Part shown: positions 1 to 6,497 of the stretch, piece after piece | How the letters are laid out: every line of letters begins with the position of its first letter | Position numbering within the stretch: the stretch's first letter is position 1 | Source of the DNA: Clostridiales bacterium | GTDB taxonomy: Bacteria; Bacillota; Clostridia; Christensenellales; Aristaeellaceae | NCBI GenBank assembly: GCA_012728435.1 | Contig: JAAYFC010000049.1 | Location: 1 to 33,947, forward strand | Direction: 5' to 3' | DNA: 33,947 bases | Notes under the pieces: model-generated | The model's database searches: none | Told to the model about the DNA's origin: nothing | The model's input: only the letters and a program-made list of their open reading frames with translations | Position numbers and translations under genes: made by a program

Positions 1-151
1 AGGCGTTGAGATGGTGATGCCCGGTGACAACGTGCAGATGGAAGTGGAGTTGATTACCCCCATCGCGATTGAGCAGGGCCTGCGCTTTGCGATTCGTGAA
101 GGCGGCCACACCGTGGGAAGCGGTGCTGTTGCCCGCGTGATCGAAGGCTAA
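1..151 (+). CDS. tuf: Elongation factor Tu, C-terminal end (partial)
   Basis: The last 49 codons of EF-Tu run from the window edge (first full codon at base 2) to a TAA at 149-151. The visible protein is the beta-barrel domain III end, with the characteristic stretches [15 protein letters not shown] and TVGSGAV. EF-Tu is the GTPase that delivers aminoacyl-tRNA to the ribosome. It sits directly upstream of rpmG, secE and nusG, which is a common order in Firmicutes. The start and the GTPase domain lie outside the window. Confidence 0.95.
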   Translation, partial: GVEMVMPGDNVQMEVELITPIAIEQGLRFAIREGGHTVGSGAVARVIEG

Positions 152-185
152 GATTCTCCCTGTCTGAAAGAAAGAGGTAGTACCA

Positions 186-350
186 ATGGCAGTGAAAGAC
201 GCACGCGCAAACATCGTTCTGGCTTGTACAGAGTGCAAGCAGCGCAATTACAACACCATCAAGAACAAAAAGAACAACCCCGAGCGCATCGAGCTGTCCA
301 AATTTTGCCGTTTCTGCAAAAAGCACACAGCCCACCGCGAAACGAGGTAA
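186..350 (+). CDS. rpmG: Ribosomal protein L33
   Basis: A 54-residue basic protein of the large ribosomal subunit. It has two CxxC pairs (CTEC at 14-17 and CRFC at about 41-44), so it is the zinc-binding (C+) form of L33. The ATG at 186 follows an AAAGAGG ribosome binding site. The gene ends 5 bases before secE, and the secE ribosome binding site (GAGGT) overlaps the rpmG stop, so the two are probably cotranslated. Order tuf-rpmG-secE-nusG is typical of Gram-positive bacteria. Nothing is unusual in its length or sequence. Confidence 0.96.
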   Translation: MAVKDARANIVLACTECKQRNYNTIKNKKNNPERIELSKFCRFCKKHTAHRETR

Positions 351-355
351 GCGAT

Positions 356-628
356 ATGTCTGAAGCCAAACGCAAACCAGTCAAGAAAGAGAAGCTGAGC
401 GTGATGGACAAGGTTCTGGCATTTTTCAAGAACCTGCCAAAGAACATCGCGAAGCCCTTTATGAATACCTGGCGTGAGCTGCGCAAGGTGACCTGGCCGA
501 CCAGGGAAAACCTGATCAACTCCACCTTGCTTGTGCTGGCGTTCATGGTCTTCATGGGTGTTGTCATCGGTCTGCTGGATATGGGCTCCACCGAGGTGGT
601 CAAGCTGCTATCCAGGCTGGCCGGCTGA
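356..628 (+). CDS. secE: Preprotein translocase subunit SecE
   Basis: A 90-residue single-span membrane protein, the essential SecE subunit of the SecYEG protein export channel. The N-terminal third is lysine-rich and cytosolic. It is followed by the conserved amphipathic segment with WRELRKVTWPTR (about 43-54) and one transmembrane helix (about 59-78). An in-frame reading frame extends upstream to 224 inside rpmG. The ATG at 356 was chosen because GAGGT lies 7 bases before it and because the encoded N-terminus matches the short Gram-positive SecE form. It is followed by nusG after 11 bases, as in most bacteria. Confidence 0.96.
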   Translation: MSEAKRKPVKKEKLSVMDKVLAFFKNLPKNIAKPFMNTWRELRKVTWPTRENLINSTLLVLAFMVFMGVVIGLLDMGSTEVVKLLSRLAG

Positions 629-639
629 TAGGAGAGGTC

Positions 640-1191
640 ATGTCGCAACAGGATTTAAACCCAAACGCTCAGACGCCTGCCTGGTATGTTGTACATACCT
701 ATTCCGGCTATGAAAACAAGGTGAAAGACAACCTGGAGAAGGCCGCGGAAAACAACCGCATGCAGCATTTAATCCAGGAAGTCGAAGTGCCGATGGAAGA
801 AATCGCCGAGATTAAAAATGGCAAGCGCATTGTGACCCAACATAAAACCTTCCCTGGTTATGTACTGGTGAAGATGATCATCACCAGCGAATCCTGGTAC
901 GTCGTGCGCAACACGCGCGGGGTAACCGGGTTTGTAGGCCCGGAAAGCAAGCCGGTCCCGCTGACGGATGAGGAGTTTGAAACCATGATGAGCAGCCAGC
1001 CCCAGGCGGAAGCCACCAAGCTGGTTGTGGGGGAGGAAATCCGCATTCTTTCTGGTCCCCTGGAAAACTTCACCGGCATTGTAGAAGCAGTGGACGTAAT
1101 CCACGGCAAATTGCAGGTTAAGGTGAAAATGTTCCTGGGCCGCGAGATGCAGGTTGAGATTGAACTGGATCAGACGGAAAAAGTCGTCTGA
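640..1191 (+). CDS. nusG: Transcription termination/antitermination factor NusG
   Basis: A 183-residue NusG. The N-terminal NGN domain (about 13-115) carries WYVVHTYSGYE and the FPGYVLV segment that contacts RNA polymerase. The C-terminal KOW domain (about 128-160) carries GEEIRILSGPLENFTG. NusG binds the elongation complex, modulates pausing and Rho-dependent termination, and can link polymerase to the ribosome. The start ATG follows GGAGAGG by a few bases. The gene is in a run with secE upstream and rplK/rplA downstream, separated from rplK by 76 bases that hold a regulatory hairpin. Confidence 0.97.
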   Translation: MSQQDLNPNAQTPAWYVVHTYSGYENKVKDNLEKAAENNRMQHLIQEVEVPMEEIAEIKNGKRIVTQHKTFPGYVLVKMIITSESWYVVRNTRGVTGFVGPESKPVPLTDEEFETMMSSQPQAEATKLVVGEEIRILSGPLENFTGIVEAVDVIHGKLQVKVKMFLGREMQVEIELDQTEKVV

Positions 1192-1214
1192 TTCAAAAGG
1201 AAAGCGTGCTTTCC

Positions 1215-1245
1215 GTGGGAGGCGTTGATACGCCGCCATAACCAC
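1215..1245 (+). promoter_or_regulatory. Putative L1-binding mRNA hairpin before rplK
   Basis: The RNA can fold as GTGG (1215-1218) with CCAC (1242-1245), then a GA / GCCATAA internal loop, then GGCG (1221-1224) with CGCC (1231-1234) capped by TTGATA. A second element with the same plan lies before rplA at 1703-1731. In bacteria, L1 represses its own operon by binding a leader RNA that mimics its 23S rRNA site. The position and shared loop plan suggest that role here. This is inference from structure and context. Confidence 0.55.
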
Positions 1246-1267
1246 ATCACTTGAGGAGGAGCCAATC

Positions 1268-1693
1268 ATGGCAAAGAAAGTAATCGCAGTCATCAAACTG
1301 CAAGTGGACGCAGCCAAAGCAACCCCCGCGCCGCCCATCGGGCCCGCGCTGGGTCAGCATGGCGTGAACATCCCCGGTTTCTGCAAGGAGTTTAACGAGC
1401 GTACAGCCAAGCAGGCTGGATACATCATCCCGGTTGTCATCACCGTGTACGCGGATAGATCCTTTACCTTTATCACCAAGACACCCCCGGTGCCGGTGCT
1501 GATCAAAAAAGCGCTGAACATCGAAAGTGGCAGTGATACCCCCAACAAAACCAAGGTTGCCCAGCTCACACAGGACCAGGTCCGCGAGATTGCAACCACC
1601 AAAATGGTAGACCTGAATGCTTCAAGTATCGAAGCGGCGATGAGCATGGTCAAAGGCACTGCCCGCAGCATGGGCGTCACCGTCGAGGAATAA
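1268..1693 (+). CDS. rplK: Ribosomal protein L11
   Basis: A 141-residue L11, the 50S protein at the base of the stalk that binds the GTPase-associated region of 23S rRNA. The N-terminal domain has the expected [14 protein letters not shown] segment, followed by FCKEFN. The C-terminal RNA-binding domain ends with SMGVTVEE. Full family length. The ATG at 1268 follows GAGGAGG with a spacing of about 8 bases. It lies between nusG and rplA in the conserved order. Confidence 0.97.
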   Translation: MAKKVIAVIKLQVDAAKATPAPPIGPALGQHGVNIPGFCKEFNERTAKQAGYIIPVVITVYADRSFTFITKTPPVPVLIKKALNIESGSDTPNKTKVAQLTQDQVREIATTKMVDLNASSIEAAMSMVKGTARSMGVTVEE

Positions 1694-1702
1694 AGGAAGA
1701 AA

Positions 1703-1731
1703 GTGGGAGGACTTCGGGCCGCTAGTACCAC
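1703..1731 (+). promoter_or_regulatory. Putative L1-binding mRNA hairpin before rplA
   Basis: GTGG (1703-1706) can pair with CCAC (1728-1731). The GA / GCTAGTA internal loop has the same size as in the copy before rplK. An inner stem follows, with GG/CC and a C-TTCG-G tetraloop (1712-1717). The element ends just before the AAGGAGG (1732-1738) of rplA, so a bound protein could block ribosome entry. The repeated GTGGGAGG...ACCAC frame in both rplK and rplA leaders is seen directly; L1 as the ligand is inferred. Confidence 0.55.
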
Positions 1732-1746
1732 AAGGAGGAATTGAAC

Positions 1747-2445
1747 ATGAAACGTGGCAAGAAATATCTTGAGTCAAAAAAGCTCATCGATGACACCAAA
1801 GCCTATGATCCAGCCGAGGCGATTTCCCTGGTAAAACAAATTGGCAAAGCCAAGTTTGACGAAACTGTGGAGTTGTCCATCCGCCTGGGTGTCGACCCCC
1901 GTCACGCTGAACAGCAGGTGCGCGGTGCGGTTATCCTGCCCCATGGCACTGGCCGCGTGGTGCGCGTGCTGGTGTTCGCCAAGGGCGAAAAAGCAGAGGA
2001 AGCCCGGGCTGCCGGCGCTGACTATGTGGGTGATGACGACCTGGTCGAAAAGATTCGCACCGAGAACTGGTTCGAGTTTGACGTCTGTGTCGCCAGCCCT
2101 GACATGATGGGTACCGTCGGTAAGATCGGCCGTATTTTAGGGCCCAAGGGGCTCATGCCCAACCCCAAATCCGGCACCGTAACGCCTGATGTCGCCAAGG
2201 CAATTGAGGACATCAAGGGTGGTAAAGTGGAGTATCGCATCGACAAGAGCGCGATTGCACACTGCCCCATCGGCAAGGTCTCCTTCCAGGAGGAACAGTT
2301 GATTGAGAACCTGAACACCCTGATGGACGCGGTTGTCAAAGCCCGCCCCACCAGCGCGAAAGGCACCTATCTGCGCTCCCTCTACCTGAGCACCACGATG
2401 GGCCCATCCATCCGCTTAAACCCCGCGCGGTTCCTGGGCAGGTAA
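1747..2445 (+). CDS. rplA: Ribosomal protein L1
   Basis: A 232-residue L1, which binds 23S rRNA at the mobile L1 stalk and can repress its own operon. The conserved [16 protein letters not shown] segment and the C-terminal [15 protein letters not shown] stretch are present. The reading frame also allows a TTG at 1741, but that codon is only 2 bases from the AAGGAGG at 1732-1738. The ATG at 1747 has a normal spacing of 8 and the expected MKRGKKY N-terminus. A terminator follows at once. The usual rplJ-rplL genes do not follow. Confidence 0.97.
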   Translation: MKRGKKYLESKKLIDDTKAYDPAEAISLVKQIGKAKFDETVELSIRLGVDPRHAEQQVRGAVILPHGTGRVVRVLVFAKGEKAEEARAAGADYVGDDDLVEKIRTENWFEFDVCVASPDMMGTVGKIGRILGPKGLMPNPKSGTVTPDVAKAIEDIKGGKVEYRIDKSAIAHCPIGKVSFQEEQLIENLNTLMDAVVKARPTSAKGTYLRSLYLSTTMGPSIRLNPARFLGR

Positions 2446-2480
2446 GCAGCCGAAGCCAGGCAATCACCGCATCACTTAAT

Positions 2481-2513
2481 CCGAGCCTTGTAGTAATACA
2501 GGGCTCGGTTTTT
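2481..2513 (+). terminator. Terminator of the nusG-rplA run
   Basis: A perfect 7-bp stem CCGAGCC (2481-2487) / GGCTCGG (2502-2508) is followed by TTTTT. It lies 35 bases after the rplA stop and faces the convergent rpsA terminator. Confidence 0.9.
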
Positions 2514-2525
2514 CCTGTAACAAGC

Positions 2526-2557
2526 AAAAGGAACCACCGCGTTCTTTCGGTGGTTCC
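2526..2557 (-). terminator. Terminator of the cmk-plsC-ispH/rpsA operon
   Basis: A perfect 10-bp inverted repeat (GGAACCACCG at 2530-2539, CGGTGGTTCC at 2548-2557) is followed on the minus strand by TTTT (2529-2526). It lies 19 bases beyond the rpsA stop. Confidence 0.88.
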
Positions 2558-2576
2558 TAATTGATTATATGGGAGA

Positions 2577-5117
2577 TTACTCTTCCGTCTTCTCAGGCTC
2601 CTCGGTTTCTTCAACCGCTTCCTCAACTGCTTCGACAACTTCTTCAGCAGTCTCTTCAGCTTCTTCGACGGCTTCTTCAGCAGTCTCTTCCGCTTCTTCG
2701 ACGACTTCTTCAGCCTTGACTTCCTGCGCTTCCAGCTCCTCGCGGGCTTTGCGCATGGCCAGTTCCAGGGCAGTCTCTACCCGGGGCTCAGAGGTGGTAA
2801 GGACAGGAGCTGCTGCGGCAGCGGCAACGGGGGAGTAGTCCACTGCTTCGCTGGTTTGCGGCGCGGGCGCTTCTTCCTGGAAGTATTCCAGGGTGCTGTC
2901 CTGCATTGCTTCGCGGATGGACAAGCTGATGCGCTTGGCGTCCGGATCCACAGACAGGACCTTCACATTCACTTCCTGGCCAGGCTGGACGACGTCCTCA
3001 ATGCGCTCAATACGGGTGGGCGCAACCTGGGAAATATGCACCAGGCCATCTACGCCAGGCTCCAGCTCGATGAACGCGCCGAAGGGGCGGATGCGGACGA
3101 TTTTGCGGGTCAGGATGGCGCCAACGGGATAGTTTTCTTCCACGTTGTCCCAGGGACGCGGCTGCAGCTGCTTATAGCCCAGGGCGATGCGGTCACGCTC
3201 GCGGTCCAGCGACAGGATCTTGACGTCGATTTCTTCGTTCGCTGTCAGCACATCGCTGGGGTTGACAGAGCGGCTCCAGCTCAGGTCGGATACGTGAATC
3301 AAACCGTCCACGCCGCCCAAGTCCACAAAGGCGCCAAAGTTGGTGAAGCGGCGGACAATGCCCTTGACAACGGCGCCTTCTTCAAGCTGTGCCCACACAG
3401 CTTCCTTGATGGCGGCGTTCTGAATCGCGAGAGCTTCCTTGCGGCTGGCCACCACGCGTTTCTTGACCTCGTCCACTTCGATAATCTTCAGCTTCATTTC
3501 CTGGCCGACAAACTGGGAGATCTTCTCCACATAGCGCTGGGCCAGATGGGATGCGGGGATAAAGGCGCGTACGCCCTCGATGTTGGCCAGCAGCCCGCCC
3601 TTGACGGCCTCACGGCCCACGGCGTCCACCAGCTCACCGGCTTCGTACTTCTCCATAAGCGCCGCCCACACCTTGCGGTTGACGATGTTGCGCTGGGAGA
3701 GGATCACATTGCCTTCGCCATCGTTGACTTTGACGACTTCAACCTCGATTTCGTCGCCAAGCTCGATATCCTTGTCTACCATCTCGTCGCGCTTGAGCAG
3801 CCCATCAGACTTATAGTCGATGTTGACACAGACTTCGTCATCAGTGATCTGGATGACTTTGCCCGTGATGGTCTGGCCGGTGCGGATGCGGGACATGCTG
3901 GCAGCCACTTCATCCATGAAGCTGGGTTCGGGCTTGGGTGCTTCCTCAGCAGCCATCTCAGGTGTCTGTGCACTTTCGGCGACTTCTTCCACTGCCTCAG
4001 CGACCGCTTCAGCAGGCGCTTCAACGGCTTCCTCCACTGCCTCTTTCGCCTCTTCCACGGCTTCTTCCGCTTGTTCTACAGCGTCAGCGGCCGCGTCTTT
4101 GGCGTCTTCCACGGCTTTGGTTGCATCTTCCACAACCTCTTCCACCGTGTCCTTGACAGCTTCTGTCGCTTCCTGTGCTGCTTTGGCGGTCTTATCAACC
4201 ACATCAGCAACGGTTTCCTGAACGTCTACCTGCTCAGGGGTTTCGGGGTTCATGTTCTGTCCATTGAGTTCCTTGTCGTTCATAAAGTCAACAACCTCCT
4301 TAAGTGACCACGCCGGTGTAGACGCACCAGCGGTGATGCCTATCCATTCATTCGCAGGATCAAACGCGATGCCTTTTAGCTGGCTTGCCTGCTCAATCAA
4401 GTAAGTTTGCGGGCACCATTTCTGGCAGGTTTCCGCAAGTTTCCTGGTGTTCGCGCTGTGTTTGCCGCCCACGACAATCATCTTGTCGCAACGCTTTGCC
4501 AGCTCTTCCGCCTCATTTTGTCTGATGCTGGTCGCTTTGCAGATGGTGTTCTCAAACTTGATATCCGGGAACCGTCCCTGCAGCAGGCCAAGCAGCCGTT
4601 CAAACAAAGGCGGGGGAAAGGTGGTCTGGCTGACCAGCAATGCATCCTTCACGCGCTCGGGCAGATTGTTGATCTGCTCCTCGTCCTGGATGACAAAGGT
4701 CTCCCCCTGACACCAGCCGATGATGCCCTGAATCTCCGGATGTGCCGGATCACCCAGGATGATCACCGGGTTGCCGTTCTCGCTGTGTTTTGCAACCAGC
4801 TTGTGGACATGATGCACGAACGGGCAAGTGCAGTCAACAATTTTTTCAGCGTATTCCCGGGCTTTTTCGATAACTTGGGGGGCAGCGCCGTGGCTCCTGA
4901 TCACCAGAATGCCATCCTTCGCGTCCTCAGGATGCACAACGGGGTGCAAGCCCTGCTCTGCCAACGCAGCAATCGCGGCTGGGTTGTGTATCAACTCACC
5001 CAATGAAAAAGCGCGTTTTCCTTGAAGTTTCGCATCCTTCGCGACGGACAGCGCCGTATTCACGGCCCTGTTGACGCCCATGCAGAATCCTGCGCTCTTT
5101 GCTACTTCAACGGGCAT
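2577..5117 (-). CDS. ispH-rpsA: IspH / ribosomal protein S1 fusion protein
   Basis: An 846-residue bifunctional protein. Residues 1-285 are IspH (LytB), the [4Fe-4S] enzyme that makes IPP and DMAPP in the last step of the MEP isoprenoid pathway. The cluster cysteines C12, C98 and C193 are present, as are HPEIQG and the SQTTF motif. Residues 300-395 form an Ala/Glu/Val-rich, probably helical linker. Residues about 415-740 hold four S1 RNA-binding domains, then a very acidic tail (800-846). Fusions of this type are known in Clostridia. Codons for LKEVV create an AAGGAGG sequence before an internal ATG at 4283, so S1 alone (568 residues) might also be made. The gene follows plsC after 50 bases, with its own promoter candidate. 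In Firmicutes such short S1 proteins may differ in role from the E. coli six-domain S1. Confidence 0.95.
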   Translation of the reverse strand: MPVEVAKSAGFCMGVNRAVNTALSVAKDAKLQGKRAFSLGELIHNPAAIAALAEQGLHPVVHPEDAKDGILVIRSHGAAPQVIEKAREYAEKIVDCTCPFVHHVHKLVAKHSENGNPVIILGDPAHPEIQGIIGWCQGETFVIQDEEQINNLPERVKDALLVSQTTFPPPLFERLLGLLQGRFPDIKFENTICKATSIRQNEAEELAKRCDKMIVVGGKHSANTRKLAETCQKWCPQTYLIEQASQLKGIAFDPANEWIGITAGASTPAWSLKEVVDFMNDKELNGQNMNPETPEQVDVQETVADVVDKTAKAAQEATEAVKDTVEEVVEDATKAVEDAKDAAADAVEQAEEAVEEAKEAVEEAVEAPAEAVAEAVEEVAESAQTPEMAAEEAPKPEPSFMDEVAASMSRIRTGQTITGKVIQITDDEVCVNIDYKSDGLLKRDEMVDKDIELGDEIEVEVVKVNDGEGNVILSQRNIVNRKVWAALMEKYEAGELVDAVGREAVKGGLLANIEGVRAFIPASHLAQRYVEKISQFVGQEMKLKIIEVDEVKKRVVASRKEALAIQNAAIKEAVWAQLEEGAVVKGIVRRFTNFGAFVDLGGVDGLIHVSDLSWSRSVNPSDVLTANEEIDVKILSLDRERDRIALGYKQLQPRPWDNVEENYPVGAILTRKIVRIRPFGAFIELEPGVDGLVHISQVAPTRIERIEDVVQPGQEVNVKVLSVDPDAKRISLSIREAMQDSTLEYFQEEAPAPQTSEAVDYSPVAAAAAAPVLTTSEPRVETALELAMRKAREELEAQEVKAEEVVEEAEETAEEAVEEAEETAEEVVEAVEEAVEETEEPEKTEE
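2641..2706 (-). repeat. 33-bp tandem repeat in the acidic S1 tail
   Basis: Two adjacent 33-bp units (2641-2673 and 2674-2706) differ at only two positions and start a third partial unit. They encode an 11-residue acidic repeat of the EEAEETAEEAV type in the C-terminal tail of the S1 part. Confidence 0.85.
4281..4301 (-). promoter_or_regulatory. Internal ribosome binding site and start for S1
   Basis: On the minus strand AAGGAGG (4301-4295) precedes an in-frame ATG (4283-4281) by 11 bases, exactly at the end of the IspH domain. Translation from here would give a 568-residue stand-alone S1 beginning MNDKELNGQN. The match is exact but also arises from conserved IspH codons (Lys-Glu-Val), so function is uncertain. 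Confidence 0.45.
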
Positions 5118-5142
5118 TTAGCTGAAAAATCTCCACCCAACT

Positions 5143-5171
5143 ATTCTACAATATGTGAAAAACATTGTCAC
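5143..5171 (-). promoter_or_regulatory. Promoter candidate for ispH-rpsA
   Basis: GTGACA (5171-5166), a 17-base spacer, and TAGAAT (5148-5143) on the minus strand, each 5/6 to consensus. The -35 overlaps the plsC stop codon. This would let the IspH-S1 gene be expressed independently of the upstream wall-protein operon. Confidence 0.5.
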
Positions 5172-5809
5172 TCAACAGATGTTTTTTTATTGTATTTTTC
5201 ATACAGGTCGGCGTACGTTTGCTGAATCCGCTTTGTCAGCGCGTCACTTGTACCTTTGTCCATGCTCTCACCTAAAAGGTCCTCATAGGCGATTGGCGGT
5301 GAAACAACCATTTTAAGCCGGCGGAAGGGCTTGGGCTGCCCGCAGATATACACCGGTAGCAGCGGTACGTGGGTGCGCAGCGCGATGAAGCTTGTGCCCG
5401 ATTCTATGCTTTCCATCGGGATGCCGTGCATGCGCGTCCCTTCCGGGAAGATACCCAGCACATGACCTTCCCGAAGCACCGCGGTCGCTGCGCGCATGGC
5501 TGACAGGTCGCTGGCTTTGCGCGAAACAGCGACCATGTGCAGATGGTCCACGATCCACTTTAACACACGCGGTCTGGTCAACTCGCGTTTGCCGATGAAG
5601 TGAATCTCATACCGCTTCAGTTTGACGGCCAAGAGCAGCGGATCCATCATGCTTTGATGATTTGAGATAAGGATAAAGGGTTCAGTTACACTGGCGTGCT
5701 CATCACCTATCAGTTTGCAGGGATACAGGACCATCAATATTGGCGTTAACAACAGCCTGGCAAATTGATAAAACCAGGTGCGCGGTTTTTTGGTTTGTTC
5801 AGCTTTCAT
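5168..5809 (-). CDS. plsC: 1-acyl-sn-glycerol-3-phosphate acyltransferase
   Basis: A 213-residue membrane-associated acyltransferase that adds the second fatty acid to lysophosphatidic acid, giving phosphatidic acid for phospholipid synthesis. The four family blocks are visible: NHQSMMD (50-56, the catalytic His51 and Asp56), GKREL (73-77), FPEGTR (121-126) and VPLLPVYI. A hydrophobic stretch at about 16-31 probably inserts in the membrane. The start overlaps the 3' end of cmk by 11 bases, which indicates coupling. cmk-plsC-ispH-rpsA is a known clostridial gene order. Confidence 0.93.
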   Translation of the reverse strand: MKAEQTKKPRTWFYQFARLLLTPILMVLYPCKLIGDEHASVTEPFILISNHQSMMDPLLLAVKLKRYEIHFIGKRELTRPRVLKWIVDHLHMVAVSRKASDLSAMRAATAVLREGHVLGIFPEGTRMHGIPMESIESGTSFIALRTHVPLLPVYICGQPKPFRRLKMVVSPPIAYEDLLGESMDKGTSDALTKRIQQTYADLYEKYNKKTSVE

Positions 5810-6497
5810 AGGCTTTATTCACAATATCCAGCATTTTTTGAAGGGACTCATCAAATCGCAGTCCCGTTGTGTCCAAGATTACGGCGTCATCAGCAGGGCG
5901 CAGCGGATCCACGGCGCGGTTTTCGTCCTGCTCATCCCGCGCCTTTAAATCCATCAGCACCTTGTGGTAATCTGCGCCCTTGCCGTCATCCAGCAGCTGC
6001 CTGTAGCGGCGCATCGCGCGCTCTTCAGCGCTGGCGGTCAAAAAGATCTTGATCTTGGCGTCTGGCAACACGACAGTGCCGATGTCCCGTCCGTCAATGA
6101 GCAGGCTGCGCTCCTTCGCGATTTGCTGCTGCAAACGCACCAGATACTTGCGCACAACGGCATGCTTAGAAACAGCTGATGCCGCGATGCCAACAGCTTC
6201 CTCACGCAAACGGCTGGTGATGTCCACGCCGTTGAGCAAGGTCACCTGCTGCCCATCTATAAAATCCACTGTGACGCGGGCGTCTTCCAGCTCAATCATG
6301 CGTTTGAGGGCATCTTCATCGTCTTGCCTGATACCCGCGTTAAGCGTATACAGTCCAATTGCGCGGTACATTGCGCCGGTATCCAGGTGAAGGATGCCCA
6401 GCGCGCCGGCAAGGGCGTCACAAAGGGAGGACTTGCCGGCGCCAACCGGCCCGTCCACCGCAATGGAAACCAGATGGTTTGCAGGCTTGGCGTTCAT
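5799..6497 (-). CDS. cmk: Cytidylate kinase
   Basis: A 232-residue kinase that phosphorylates CMP/dCMP to the diphosphate. It has the P-loop GPVGAGKSS (16-24), the LDTGAMYRA nucleotide-binding motif (39-47) and GRDIGT (136-141). The reading frame could begin upstream at 6611, but that part lies inside the preceding gene and does not resemble cytidylate kinases. The ATG at 6497 gives the usual N-terminus. It has no clear ribosome binding site and shares a base with the TGA of the upstream gene (TGATG), so it is probably translated by re-initiation after the wall-protein gene. Confidence 0.94.
   Translation of the reverse strand: MNAKPANHLVSIAVDGPVGAGKSSLCDALAGALGILHLDTGAMYRAIGLYTLNAGIRQDDEDALKRMIELEDARVTVDFIDGQQVTLLNGVDITSRLREEAVGIAASAVSKHAVVRKYLVRLQQQIAKERSLLIDGRDIGTVVLPDAKIKIFLTASAEERAMRRYRQLLDDGKGADYHKVLMDLKARDEQDENRAVDPLRPADDAVILDTTGLRFDESLQKMLDIVNKAYES

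Noticed and set aside
1741..1746. TTG at 1741 as the L1 start
   Set aside because: It is only 2 bases after the AAGGAGG site. The ATG at 1747 has normal spacing and gives the expected N-terminus.
2856..4307. Long plus-strand open frame of 483 codons opposite the S1 part of ispH-rpsA
   Set aside because: It is antisense to four clear S1 domains and the IspH-S1 linker. The frame stays open because of codon bias on the other strand, and its translation is low-complexity without domain signatures.
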